Below, piece by piece: positions 1 to 7,771 of a stretch of DNA of 17,195 bases (the first letter of the stretch is position 1; every line of letters begins with the position of its first letter). The translations under genes were made by a program, and so were the position numbers. Below the pieces are notes generated by a model, which was not told the DNA's origin, ran no database searches, and saw nothing but the letters and a program-made list of their open reading frames with translations. This DNA is from an uncultured Desulfovibrio sp. (lineage in GTDB: Bacteria; Desulfobacterota; Desulfovibrionia; Desulfovibrionales; Desulfovibrionaceae): NCBI GenBank assembly GCA_900553065.1, contig USBZ01000041.1, positions 1 through 17,195 of the forward strand, given 5' to 3'.

Positions 1-55
1 ACCGCCGTTGACGGCGTGAAAGGCCGCTGTCCTGGGCCGGCTAGACGATGGGGAC
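1..55 (-). tRNA. tRNA-Glu (anticodon UUC), 3' part cut by window edge
   Basis: The minus strand from 55 to 1 folds as the first 55 nt of a tRNA. There is an acceptor 5' strand GTCCCCA, a D arm with GTCT pairing to AGGAC, and an anticodon stem GCGGC/GCCGT closing the loop CTTTCAC. The anticodon is TTC (plus positions 18-20 read GAA), which decodes Glu. The T arm has only begun (GCGGT) when the window stops, so the T loop, acceptor 3' strand and CCA are missing. The gene starts 18 nt after the hflX stop on the same strand, so it could be co-transcribed with hflX. The GTCCCCATCGTCTAG start is typical of bacterial tRNA-Glu. Confidence 0.9.
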
Positions 56-73
56 GTGCTGCGTTGGTGTTAT

Positions 74-1651
74 TTATCGAAAAGGCTCGGTGTCGTCAAG
101 CCTTTTCTCTTCCTCAACGCGTTTTTTCTTCGCTTTTTCTCTTTTTTCGAACTCTTCCCAGGATTGCGGGTCTCGGCGCTGCCATGCGCCCTCGTCGAAC
201 ATCCGCCGTTCAATGGCCGCGGCCGCCTTTTCCAGCCCCGTGCCTTCCAGAGCGGAAACCGGGATGCCCTCCGGCCTGTCGAGCAGCAGAGACACTCTTT
301 CGCTTACCGGCACGGCGTCCCACTTGTTCAGAAGCGTAACCCGCGGGACGTGCTGCAGGTCCATTTCGACCAGAATCCGCTCTACGGACTCCATCTGCTG
401 ATCCCGTTCGGGATGAGAAGCATCCACCACATGAATAAGCAGGTCCGCAGCTGCCAGCTCCTCCAGCGTGGCTCGAAAGGCCTCAGTCAGCTCCCGGGGC
501 AGAGAACGAATGAACCCCACGGTATCGGCCAGCACAAGCTCTCTCTCCTTCGGAAAGCGCAGGCGGCGCGTCGTGGGATCCAGCGTGGCAAACAGCTTGT
601 TCTCCGCAAGCACGTCGGCCCGGGTCAGCGCATTGAGCAACGTAGACTTGCCCGCGTTGGTATAGCCCACAAGGGCGGCCAGCGGCAGGCCCTGACGAGC
701 TCTGCGAGCTCTCGTGTGAAATCTCTGGCGACGCAACTCTTCCAGATCCTTGCGGATACGCGTAATGCGCTCACGGATGCGGCGACGCTCCAGTTCGAGC
801 TTGGTTTCACCGCGCCCCTTGTTGCCGAAAATACCGCCGGCAAGGCGGTCCAGAGAGCGATGCCGCCCGGCGAGACGCGGCAGGGAATACTGCAGCTGCG
901 CCATCTCCACCTGCAGCTTGCCTGCACGGGTGACGGCATGTCTGGCAAAAATGTCGAGGATGAGCTGCGTTCTGTCCATGACGCGGCGCTCCGTCAGCTC
1001 GGAAAGGCTGTTGAGCTGCGCAGGACTCAGTTCTCCGTCGAAAATAATGAGGGAAGCCTGCCCCTGAAGAGCCAGTACTTCCAGCTCGGCCAGCTTGGTG
1101 CGTCCGAGAATATGTCTGGGATGAATGGAGGCCACGCGCTGAATCATGCTGCCGGTCACAGTAACGCCCGCCGTACGGGCCAGCTCCGAAAGTTCGGCAA
1201 GATGCCGCTCCTGCACAGCTCTCGGTTCCAGCGACACCGAAACCAGAACGGCTCTCTCTCCGTTCTCCTTTTCTCCGGTGCTGACGGCGTCGTCGATGAC
1301 GCGACCGAATTCCTCCTCCAGCGACTCGGCCTGACGCGTGAAATCCGTATCCACGCGATCCCAAGGACGCATGTCGTCCACGCGATAACCGGAGTCGTCC
1401 TGTCCCGGCGCGGGCGGCATGAGATGCGCGCTCTGAAACATGACGGGCTGCCCCCAGTCATCCACGGTGAGCACGCTTATGGAATCAAGGCGCAGAAAAA
1501 GAAGGTCCATGAGGTCTTCGCGGGAAAGACCATCGGGAACCAGATGCGTGTGCATGAGGCGAAGCCCGCGAAGACGGCCCGCTCCCGTACGGACATGGGG
1601 AAGTTCGGGGATGAGAATGGAGGAGGCATCCCCGACGATGACCATGTTCAC
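74..1651 (-). CDS. hflX: Ribosome-associated GTPase HflX
   Basis: HflX is a cytosolic GTPase that binds the 50S subunit and splits stalled or stress-arrested 70S ribosomes. From the GTG at 1651 the product is 525 residues, longer than E. coli HflX (426). The N-terminal HflX domain includes the LRGLRLMHTHL region at about 27-37. A basic, coiled linker (about 245-310) contains GRGETKLELERRRIRERI. The G domain follows with G1 GYTNAGKST (329-337), G2 around ATLDPTTRR (355-363), G3 DTVGF (376-380) and G4 NKWD (442-445), then a charged Lys/Glu-rich tail. The start is uncertain. The same frame stays open upstream to 1858 and encodes HflX-like sequence (GNTAGLKPSELKALNRLGQR) but contains no ATG, GTG or TTG. 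It follows purH with no room for a promoter, so it is probably co-transcribed. Confidence 0.95.
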   Translation of the reverse strand: MNMVIVGDASSILIPELPHVRTGAGRLRGLRLMHTHLVPDGLSREDLMDLLFLRLDSISVLTVDDWGQPVMFQSAHLMPPAPGQDDSGYRVDDMRPWDRVDTDFTRQAESLEEEFGRVIDDAVSTGEKENGERAVLVSVSLEPRAVQERHLAELSELARTAGVTVTGSMIQRVASIHPRHILGRTKLAELEVLALQGQASLIIFDGELSPAQLNSLSELTERRVMDRTQLILDIFARHAVTRAGKLQVEMAQLQYSLPRLAGRHRSLDRLAGGIFGNKGRGETKLELERRRIRERITRIRKDLEELRRQRFHTRARRARQGLPLAALVGYTNAGKSTLLNALTRADVLAENKLFATLDPTTRRLRFPKERELVLADTVGFIRSLPRELTEAFRATLEELAAADLLIHVVDASHPERDQQMESVERILVEMDLQHVPRVTLLNKWDAVPVSERVSLLLDRPEGIPVSALEGTGLEKAAAAIERRMFDEGAWQRRDPQSWEEFEKREKAKKKRVEEEKRLDDTEPFR

Positions 1652-1833
1652 CCGCCCCTGTCTGTCGAGCGCGAGTCCTATCTGTCTCGAAAGCAGACGG
1701 GACAGAGCCGCCAGCTCCCGCGCCTGTTCGGGGCTGTAGCCCCCCTGCGGAGAGTAGCGGCGCTGTCCCAGTCTGTTGAGAGCCTTCAGCTCGCTGGGTT
1801 TCAGACCGGCGGTATTGCCTTCAACCCGGGCGG

Positions 1834-2427
1834 CTATTGTACGCCTCCGGCCATCCAGGTGGCGATCATGTCGTCATAGTTGGACGTGGTGCGGAAGGTG
1901 GCCGCAGCCATGCGACGACGGAACTCGAGGCTCACGCCGCCCTTTTCGATTTCCTGCATGGCCTCAGCGTAGTAGGAAGGATCGGAAAGCACGAGAATGC
2001 TGTTGAAGTTCTTGGAGGAGGCACGCAGCAGGCAGGGTCCGCCGATGTCGATTTCCTCCACCATGGCGGCGGGATCAAGATGCTTTTCCAGCGCGGACTT
2101 GAAGTCGTACAGGTTCACGACCACGAGATCGAAGGGCTTGATGTCCAGCTCTTCGAGCGTCTTCATGTGTTCAGGCACGTCCTTGTTGGCAAGAATGCCG
2201 CCATGGATGCGCGGATTCAGCGTCTTCACGCGGCCGTTCAGGATTTCGGGGAAACCGGTGACTTCGCTCACGGCAGTCACGGGCAGGCCCTGGTCCTGAA
2301 GAAATTTCATGGTGCCGCCGGTGGAAACCAGCTCGACGCCCTTTTTGTGGAGAAAAGCGGCAAATTCCGCGAGTCCGTCCTTATGCGTCACGCTCAGAAG
2401 AGCGCGTCTGATGGGAAGAAAATCCAT
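1834..2427 (-). CDS. purH: Stand-alone IMP cyclohydrolase (PurH N-terminal domain only)
   Basis: The 197 residues match the MGS-like IMP cyclohydrolase half of bifunctional PurH, which closes FAICAR to IMP in the last step of purine synthesis. Visible motifs are STGGT (about 36-40), the EVTGFPEILNGRVKTLNPRIHG stretch (about 55-76, quoted in part: GRVKTLNPRIHGGIL), VVVNLYDF, and the EEIDIGGPCLLRASSKN loop. The protein stops where the AICAR formyltransferase domain would begin in the roughly 530-residue fusion. No formyltransferase is encoded in the window, so that step must be done elsewhere (a split PurH or PurP-type enzyme is known in some anaerobes). The ATG at 2427 has a strong AAAGGGGG ribosome site 5 nt upstream. 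The stop at 1834-1836 lies inside the open hflX frame. Confidence 0.93.
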   Translation of the reverse strand: MDFLPIRRALLSVTHKDGLAEFAAFLHKKGVELVSTGGTMKFLQDQGLPVTAVSEVTGFPEILNGRVKTLNPRIHGGILANKDVPEHMKTLEELDIKPFDLVVVNLYDFKSALEKHLDPAAMVEEIDIGGPCLLRASSKNFNSILVLSDPSYYAEAMQEIEKGGVSLEFRRRMAAATFRTTSNYDDMIATWMAGGVQ

Positions 2428-2522
2428 CGCAACCCCCTTTATGAAGTCTTTTCATAGTGCCAAAGGAAAGGACAAATAGCAAGTTCCGCGCCCCGCGGCG
2501 GGATAAAAGAAAAAACATATTC

Positions 2523-2549
2523 CGGCAGGTTCCGTTGCATTGCCTGCCG
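2523..2549. repeat. 7-bp inverted repeat in the purH upstream region
   Basis: CGGCAGG at 2523-2529 is the reverse complement of CCTGCCG at 2543-2549, with a 13-nt loop. It lies about 100 bp upstream of the purH start, in the divergent spacer between purH and the 191-residue gene (2428-2757). It could be a leader hairpin of the purH transcript or an operator. No known purine riboswitch core was recognised. A second small hairpin (TCTCT/AGAGA) lies just beside it. Confidence 0.3.
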
Positions 2550-2689
2550 CATCTGTTTCTCTCGGAAAGAGACCGTGACCGGCAGGGATGAAAAAAGTTG
2601 CATTCCGGGGCGAGGATCTCATGCTTCTCCGCATTCGGCAGGCAGAGCGGCAAAACGTGACAGGCAGACGAAACGGAACAAGTATTTCC

Positions 2690-2717
2690 TTGACATACGC
2701 GCCCGTCATTTTAAAAC
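2690..2717 (+). promoter_or_regulatory. Putative sigma-70 promoter of the 191-residue gene
   Basis: A perfect -35 TTGACA at 2690-2695 is followed after 16 nt by TAAAAC at 2712-2717 (4 of 6 to TATAAT). It lies about 40 bp ahead of the ATG at 2758, in the only upstream spacer, and points the right way. The -10 is weak, so the exact start of transcription is uncertain. Confidence 0.5.
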
Positions 2718-2757
2718 CATACCGTATCCCCCGAAGGACATGCCAAGGAGAATAACC

Positions 2758-3333
2758 ATGACGGATGCCTTTGCCGATCTGTTTCTGGAAGCCATGCACT
2801 ACGAGCACTGGCTCCGTTTCTATTTTCTTGAAGATGAAGAAGAGGCGGGCCATGACGATGCCCCCATGCAGTCGTCTCCGGAAAAGGAACTGCGCATGGA
2901 GGAGATGAACGCCATTCTTGTGGTTCCTGCGGAAGCGGCTGCCCGCTCCCGGGAGGAGGAACCGGCGCTGGCCGACATTCTCGAAGCGCTGCAGGGCCAG
3001 GTCGTTTCGATGGAGCATTCCCGCGACGTCATCTTCGACTGGCTTGGGGAAAAAACGGGCATCCGCCCCGGAACGGAAGAGTTTGAAAAGCGCATGAGTG
3101 CTCTTGCCGGCGATCAGAGCTTCCGCCGCAGTCTGGACTTCTTCCACGGCTGGGTGCAGGAGCTGGCCAACAATGAAATTGATCTTCAGGGCAACGCCCT
3201 CCCTCCCGGAGCGCCGAGGGACGAACGCATTCCCAGCTTTGCCGAATGGAACAAAGCGTTTCAGTTCTGGTTCAGCCTGCAGAAGCCCTTTGATCTGAAC
3301 AACATGGAAAGGAAAGGTCAGCTGCCCGGATAA
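2758..3333 (+). CDS. Hypothetical protein, acidic, helical, 191 residues
   Basis: I do not recognise the family. The ATG at 2758 is preceded by AAGGAG with a 7-nt spacer, which makes it a better start than the in-frame one at 2575; the latter would run through the putative promoter. The product is soluble, with no signal peptide or membrane segment. It is acidic at the start (LEDEEEAG), then has predicted helical stretches and aromatic-rich segments (MHYEHWLRFYF, WNKAFQFWFSLQ). There is no recognisable catalytic signature, Cys motif or repeat. The gene stands alone, diverging from purH and converging on gdhA, with its own promoter and a terminator-like end. Coding is supported by the ribosome site and by consistent GC-rich third positions. 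Function is unknown. Confidence 0.8.
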   Translation: MTDAFADLFLEAMHYEHWLRFYFLEDEEEAGHDDAPMQSSPEKELRMEEMNAILVVPAEAAARSREEEPALADILEALQGQVVSMEHSRDVIFDWLGEKTGIRPGTEEFEKRMSALAGDQSFRRSLDFFHGWVQELANNEIDLQGNALPPGAPRDERIPSFAEWNKAFQFWFSLQKPFDLNNMERKGQLPG

Positions 3334-3334
3334 A

Positions 3335-3392
3335 GGGAAGCCGCTCCGGCACGGCGAAGGCAACAGGACTTCGTTTCCCTTCCCGTTTTTTT
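3335..3392 (+). terminator. Weak terminator-like stem with T run
   Basis: Just after the stop codon, GGGAAG (3335-3340) can pair with CTTCCC (3379-3384). The right arm is followed by G and seven T (3386-3392). The loop is long (38 nt) and holds a small GCCG/CGGC hairpin. The T run supports termination of the plus-strand gene; the stem itself is modest. Confidence 0.4.
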
Positions 3393-3398
3393 GCATGA

Positions 3399-3438
3399 CA
3401 GAAACGCCGTCTTCCGAATCCGGAAGACGGCGTTTCTG
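3399..3438. terminator. 18-bp perfect hairpin between convergent genes
   Basis: CAGAAACGCCGTCTTCCG (3399-3416) and its exact reverse complement (3421-3438) flank a 4-nt loop, AATC. It sits 33 bp after the end of gdhA (minus) and 65 bp after the end of the plus-strand gene, so it probably ends both transcripts. Neither side has a clean T run immediately after the stem; the nearest is TTTTTTT at 3386-3392, which on the minus strand reads as A. It may act as a bidirectional barrier or a 3'-end stabiliser rather than a classic intrinsic terminator. Confidence 0.6.
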
Positions 3439-3471
3439 CTGTCTGTTTGCGGTATGGAGCCCGGAAGGCGC

Positions 3472-4830
<1,359 letters not shown>

Positions 4831-4856
4831 GGTTCGCTGCTCCTTGAAATTGACAC

Positions 4857-4874
4857 CAGGAAACATTTTTCCTG
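4857..4874 (-). repeat. Small hairpin in gdhA leader
   Basis: CAGGAAA (4857-4863) and TTTCCTG (4868-4874) form a perfect 7-bp stem with a 4-nt loop. It lies 27 bp ahead of the gdhA start and just upstream of its ribosome site. It could shape the mRNA leader or be an operator; nothing more can be said. Confidence 0.35.
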
Positions 4875-4910
4875 AAAAGGCAATGTCCTTCCGCTGAGCC
4901 TGAAAGATGA

Positions 4911-4922
4911 TACATTTTTGTA
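4911..4922. promoter_or_regulatory. TACA-N4-TGTA element, copy 1 (gdhA upstream)
   Basis: The sequence is TACATTTTTGTA, an imperfect dyad with 4-bp arms. It is identical to the copy at 5104-5115 and one base different from the copy at 5046-5057. It lies about 80 bp before the gdhA ATG. It is a candidate binding site for an unidentified regulator. Confidence 0.4.
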
Positions 4923-5036
4923 AAAAACAGGTATTTCACAGCGTCGACGCCTACCGAGTATCGCTATTTTTGCAGAGAATCAACCTCTTTTCATGACAAA
5001 AACGAAATTTTTCTCTGGATATTATTCCTTGATTTT

Positions 5037-5042
5037 ATTATA
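5037..5042 (-). promoter_or_regulatory. Candidate -10 box of gdhA
   Basis: The minus strand reads TATAAT here, a perfect -10, but no good -35 lies 16-18 bp upstream. That is what an activator-dependent promoter would look like. A start near 5030 would give a leader of about 200 nt. A second, weaker choice is TATCAT close to 4910. Confidence 0.35.
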
Positions 5043-5045
5043 CTT

Positions 5046-5057
5046 TACATTTCTGTA
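5046..5057. promoter_or_regulatory. TACA-N4-TGTA element, copy 2 (gdhA upstream)
   Basis: TACATTTCTGTA differs from the other two copies at one spacer base. It abuts the candidate gdhA -10 box, in the -35/-10 interval, where a bound repressor would block polymerase. Confidence 0.4.
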
Positions 5058-5084
5058 CAATAGTTTTTCAAATTTAATCAACCA

Positions 5085-5100
5085 TTTCAACATGTTAAAA
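5085..5100. promoter_or_regulatory. TTTCAACAT-type dyad upstream of gdhA
   Basis: TTTCAACATGTTAAAA is an imperfect palindrome closely resembling the perfect one at 17009-17028 ahead of the reductase pair; 14 of the 16 core bases agree. Its centre lies about 62 bp upstream of the start point implied by the candidate -10, a spacing often used by CRP/FNR-type activators. The regulator is not identified. Confidence 0.35.
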
Positions 5101-5103
5101 AAT

Positions 5104-5115
5104 TACATTTTTGTA
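5104..5115. promoter_or_regulatory. TACA-N4-TGTA element, copy 3 (gdhA upstream)
   Basis: TACATTTTTGTA is identical to copy 1. It lies 4 bp from the TTTCAACAT dyad. The rest of the spacer up to the ddl terminator (5116-5302) is more GC-rich; I see no gene in it. Confidence 0.4.
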
Positions 5116-5302
5116 CCATCTTTTTTCAGGCCCCGTCCCTCGTCCGGCCTTATTTTCAATATTGTCGAGAGCCATCCGTGACCATCCTGAACCCTGCGCT
5201 CCATGAAGCGTAAATCCCATGCTCCCGGCTGCTCTCCAAAGCCGCATCCCCGATAGCGACGGCGGAGCGGACGGCCAGAATGCCGCCCTCCGCTGAAACC
5301 AT

Positions 5303-5341
5303 AAAAAAACTCCCCTGCCTTTCCGAAAAAAGACAGGGGAG
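5303..5341 (-). terminator. Intrinsic terminator of the dut-HD-ddl operon
   Basis: On the minus strand CTCCCCTGTCTTT pairs with AAAGGCAGGGGAG (13 bp with one T-G wobble; loop TTTCGG), directly followed by seven T. It lies 22 bp after the ddl stop. This is a textbook Rho-independent terminator. Confidence 0.93.
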
Positions 5342-5363
5342 CGAACACATCGACCGAAAACGA

Positions 5364-6284
5364 TCAGCCCTTCAGCGCGTACTGCAGAAGCTGCTCCAGA
5401 AGTTCTCCGAAGCTCATGCCTTCCGCCGCGGCCTCCTTGGGCACGAGACTCGCGCCCGTCATGCCCGGCAGCGTGTTCACTTCCAGCACGAAGAGGCGTC
5501 CGTCCTCACTGAGACGGAAATCCGTACGGCTGTAACCGGACAGGCCGAGGCAGCGATGCGCGGCAAGTGCCGCTTCCTGAATCTTCGCCGTGATTTCCGG
5601 CGACAGGGGCGCGGGGCAGAGTTCGGCTGCGCCGTCGGGGGCATACTTGTCGTGAAAATCGAAAAATTCCCGCTTCGGCACGATGAGCACCGGAGGCAGC
5701 GCCTTTTCCTGACCGGGAAGCCCCAGCACGCCGCAGGTCACTTCCTTGCCGGGAATAAGCGTTTCTATGAGCACTTCCTGGCGATGGGCGAAAAGCGTAT
5801 CCAGCGCAGTCTTCAGTTCAGCCTCGTCGTTCACGCGGAAAAGATCGATGCTGGAGCCGCCGGTATTGGACTTGACGAACAGAGGGAAAGGGAGCGACGG
5901 CTTCCAGTCCGCCGCAGGACGCACGGGAAGAAACTCGTAGTCGGGCGTGAGCAGTCCGGCGCGGCGGAACAGCGCCTTGCCCGCCGCCTTGTTCAGAGCG
6001 CGGAAGGAACCGGCAGGGCCGCTTCCCTGATAGGGACAGCCGACGCTTTCCAGAAGCGCCTGCACAAGTCCGTCCTCGCCGGGCTGACCATGAAGGTTGA
6101 GAAAGGCCACGTCGTGCTCGCCCGCCAGCTTCAGAAGCGTTTCAAAGCCGTCGGAAAGATCGAACAGCGTCACCGCATGACCGCGGGCGACAAGCTTCTC
6201 CGCTATGGCCGCGGCGCCGGTCAGAGAAATCTCACGTTCCGTGGACCAGCCGCCGGCAACGAGAAGAATCCGCATCTTTTCCAT
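5364..6284 (-). CDS. ddl: D-alanine--D-alanine ligase
   Basis: Ddl is an ATP-grasp enzyme that joins two D-Ala for peptidoglycan precursors. The 306 residues equal the usual Ddl length. Visible motifs are GGWSTEREISLTG (11-23, with Glu18), LHGQPGEDG (64-72), VKSNTGGSS (137-145, the ATP-grasp serine loop), the omega-loop DKY (212-214) and LEVNTLPGMTGASLVPKEAA (267-286, metal-binding Glu268 and Asn270). LHGQPGEDG differs slightly from the common HGxxGEDG forms, but no catalytic residue is missing. The ATG at 6284 directly abuts the TAA of the upstream HD gene, so translation is probably coupled; a second ATG three codons later is possible. It is the last gene of dut-HD-ddl. Confidence 0.95.
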   Translation of the reverse strand: MEKMRILLVAGGWSTEREISLTGAAAIAEKLVARGHAVTLFDLSDGFETLLKLAGEHDVAFLNLHGQPGEDGLVQALLESVGCPYQGSGPAGSFRALNKAAGKALFRRAGLLTPDYEFLPVRPAADWKPSLPFPLFVKSNTGGSSIDLFRVNDEAELKTALDTLFAHRQEVLIETLIPGKEVTCGVLGLPGQEKALPPVLIVPKREFFDFHDKYAPDGAAELCPAPLSPEITAKIQEAALAAHRCLGLSGYSRTDFRLSEDGRLFVLEVNTLPGMTGASLVPKEAAAEGMSFGELLEQLLQYALKG

Positions 6285-6869
6285 TTAAATGATACCTACC
6301 CTGTCGAATATGGCCTGCTCCACGGCCTGTACATGAGCATAGTTGGCGGCGATATTGTCCACCTTGTCGGGACTTATGCCGTAGCGGACGAGAAGATCGT
6401 CGAACCGTTCCTTGATGGACACCACCTCGGAATGACGCACGCGCTTGTCGGCATAGGCAACAATGACGGGCAGACGCATGGGATCCTTCACATCGTCCAG
6501 CTCGCTTCCGCTCCACGGCCATTCCACATGGAAAAGCACGGCCTGAGCCAGAAGCGGATTGCCGGTTTCCTCCCGCACCCAGGCCGCGCCGAGCTGAGCA
6601 TGACTGCCGCCGTGCCTGATGGTGTAGCTTTTGGCAATGTCGTGCAGCCAGCCGGCGGCACGGGCCAGAGGAACGGTCAGCGGCCGTCCTTCGGCAATGA
6701 CGCCGCGTTCCACGGCACGGCGCACTATTTCCGCGGCCACGTCGGCCACGGCCCGGCAGTGATCCCGGATGTGCGGCATCATCTCATACTTATCCCATAA
6801 CCGTATGCACTGTTCCTCATCGGGAACCATCCACGAGGGATCTGCAGGAAACTCAAGAGACGGCAGCAT
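6285..6869 (-). CDS. HD-domain phosphohydrolase
   Basis: This is a 194-residue protein of the HD superfamily, metal-dependent phosphohydrolases. The pattern H37...H76-D77...D141 (in DHCRAVADVAAE, GWLHDIAKS and AYADKRVRH) gives the complete HD signature, with further histidines at H90 and H114 that could complete a second metal site. Length and layout recall the YqeK group (Ap4A hydrolases) and small HDIG proteins, but the sequence alone does not fix the substrate. The start at 6869 has GAGG 5 nt upstream, and the stop abuts ddl. Lying between dut and ddl, it may act on nucleotides, but that is inference. No membrane segment or regulatory domain is visible. Confidence 0.88.
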   Translation of the reverse strand: MLPSLEFPADPSWMVPDEEQCIRLWDKYEMMPHIRDHCRAVADVAAEIVRRAVERGVIAEGRPLTVPLARAAGWLHDIAKSYTIRHGGSHAQLGAAWVREETGNPLLAQAVLFHVEWPWSGSELDDVKDPMRLPVIVAYADKRVRHSEVVSIKERFDDLLVRYGISPDKVDNIAANYAHVQAVEQAIFDRVGII

Positions 6870-6890
6870 GACAACCTCGAAAAAATATCA

Positions 6891-7349
6891 TCAGGCCCGG
6901 CCGGTATGACCGAAGCCTCCGCTTCCGCGGGTCGTTTCGGAAAGAGATTCCGCCCTCCGCACTTCCATGCGGCAGACGGGCTGAAACACGAGCTGCGCCA
7001 CGCGATCTCCGCGCCGGACGGAAAGCGGCGCATCCGACGTGTTGAGCAGCCAGATGACGATCTCGCCCCTGTAGTCGGCATCAATGACGCCGACGCCCTG
7101 CGCCACCACAAGGCCCTTCACGGCGCCGAGACCGCTGCGGGAATACACGAAGCCCGCCACGTCCGGCACGTCCGGCTCGATGCAGATGCCGGAAGGCACC
7201 GGAGCTCTTCCGCCTGCCGGAATGACGATTTCCTCGTCGTCCATGCAGGCCCGCAGATCCATGCCTGCGGAGCCTTCGGTGGAGTAATGGAGGCCTTCGC
7301 CGTACAGGGAGGCGGAGTCTCTGAGATAAAGAATGCTGACACCGGTCAT
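6891..7349 (-). CDS. dut: dUTP diphosphatase
   Basis: dUTPase hydrolyses dUTP to dUMP and pyrophosphate, keeping uracil out of DNA and feeding dTMP synthesis. The 152 residues match the trimeric family. All five motifs are present: GSAGMDLRA (27-35), YSRSGLG (69-75), GVGVIDADYRGEI (85-97, catalytic Asp90), RRGDRVAQLVF (113-123, quoted in part) and the C-terminal RGSGGFGHTGR (141-151) that closes over the active site. The frame is open far upstream, but the ATG at 7349 gives the family N-terminus; the ribosome site (GAGAG) is weak. It is the first gene of the operon, with 21 nt to the HD gene. Confidence 0.96.
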   Translation of the reverse strand: MTGVSILYLRDSASLYGEGLHYSTEGSAGMDLRACMDDEEIVIPAGGRAPVPSGICIEPDVPDVAGFVYSRSGLGAVKGLVVAQGVGVIDADYRGEIVIWLLNTSDAPLSVRRGDRVAQLVFQPVCRMEVRRAESLSETTRGSGGFGHTGRA

Positions 7350-7404
7350 ACGAAATCTCTCGAAAAAGCGGCGAAGCGACTCCGCCGCACGGTCTTTCAG
7401 GAAA

Positions 7405-7424
7405 GGGTGGAGCAAGCTCCACCC
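7405..7424. repeat. 9-bp inverted repeat upstream of dut
   Basis: GGGTGGAGC (7405-7413) and GCTCCACCC (7416-7424) are exact reverse complements separated by AA. It lies 56 bp upstream of the dut start, in the non-coding spacer 7350-7771. It may be an attenuator hairpin in the dut leader or part of a dispersed intergenic repeat. Confidence 0.4.
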
Positions 7425-7472
7425 GGGGAGGAAAGAGAATACTCCTAAGCCGTTCCGGGGGCAAGGCTCCTG

Positions 7473-7525
7473 CGTCATGCGAAAAAGAACGCGGGTCATC
7501 CGCGCCCGCCTGTTCCGGCATGACG
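7473..7525. repeat. Long imperfect inverted repeat in the dut-NYN spacer
   Basis: CGTCATGC (7473-7480) pairs with GCATGACG (7518-7525). Inside it GAAC pairs with GTTC and GGG with CCC, which gives a branched or bulged hairpin. It has the look of short intergenic repeat elements, but only one copy is in the window. A 10-bp palindrome GGAACGTTCC follows at 7591-7600. Confidence 0.35.
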
Positions 7526-7626
7526 GCATCGGCCCTCTGTCGTAAAAACAAGAAGCTCTGCGCCCGCCCGGCCTTGTGCCGCACGGGGCCGGAACGTTCC
7601 CCCTCATGATGTAGACTGCTGTATTC

Positions 7627-7655
7627 TTGACAGAATGTTGGACTGACACTATCGT
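7627..7655 (+). promoter_or_regulatory. Putative sigma-70 promoter of the NYN-purF-uvrC region
   Basis: TTGACA (7627-7632), a 17-nt spacer and TATCGT (7650-7655) form a promoter with a perfect -35 and a fair -10. It lies about 115 bp ahead of the NYN gene. A small dyad GTTAA-N6-TTAAC (7710-7725) lies in the leader and could be an operator. The spacer 7350-7771 holds no credible gene. Confidence 0.5.
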
Positions 7656-7771
7656 CCTTCTTTCGCCGTTTCCGTGCAGAACGCGAAAGTCAGGAAAAAC
7701 GTCCACGGAGTTAACTTTACTTAACCCTATATCCGCAATCGGGCCGAACCCGGTAAAAAAAGGTTGCAAGA

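Noticed and set aside
3..16. CGCCG-TTGA-CGGCG hairpin at the left edge, a possible hflX terminator
   Set aside because: The bases belong to the anticodon 3' side, variable region and T arm of tRNA-Glu on the minus strand.
56..1879. Long plus-strand open frame opposite hflX
   Set aside because: It is the antisense shadow of hflX; it has no ribosome site and basic, repetitive composition, while the minus frame carries all GTPase motifs.
5156..5302. 48-codon minus-strand frame between gdhA and the ddl terminator
   Set aside because: Its ATG lies in the terminator's T run, with no ribosome site and no recognisable similarity; too short to support.
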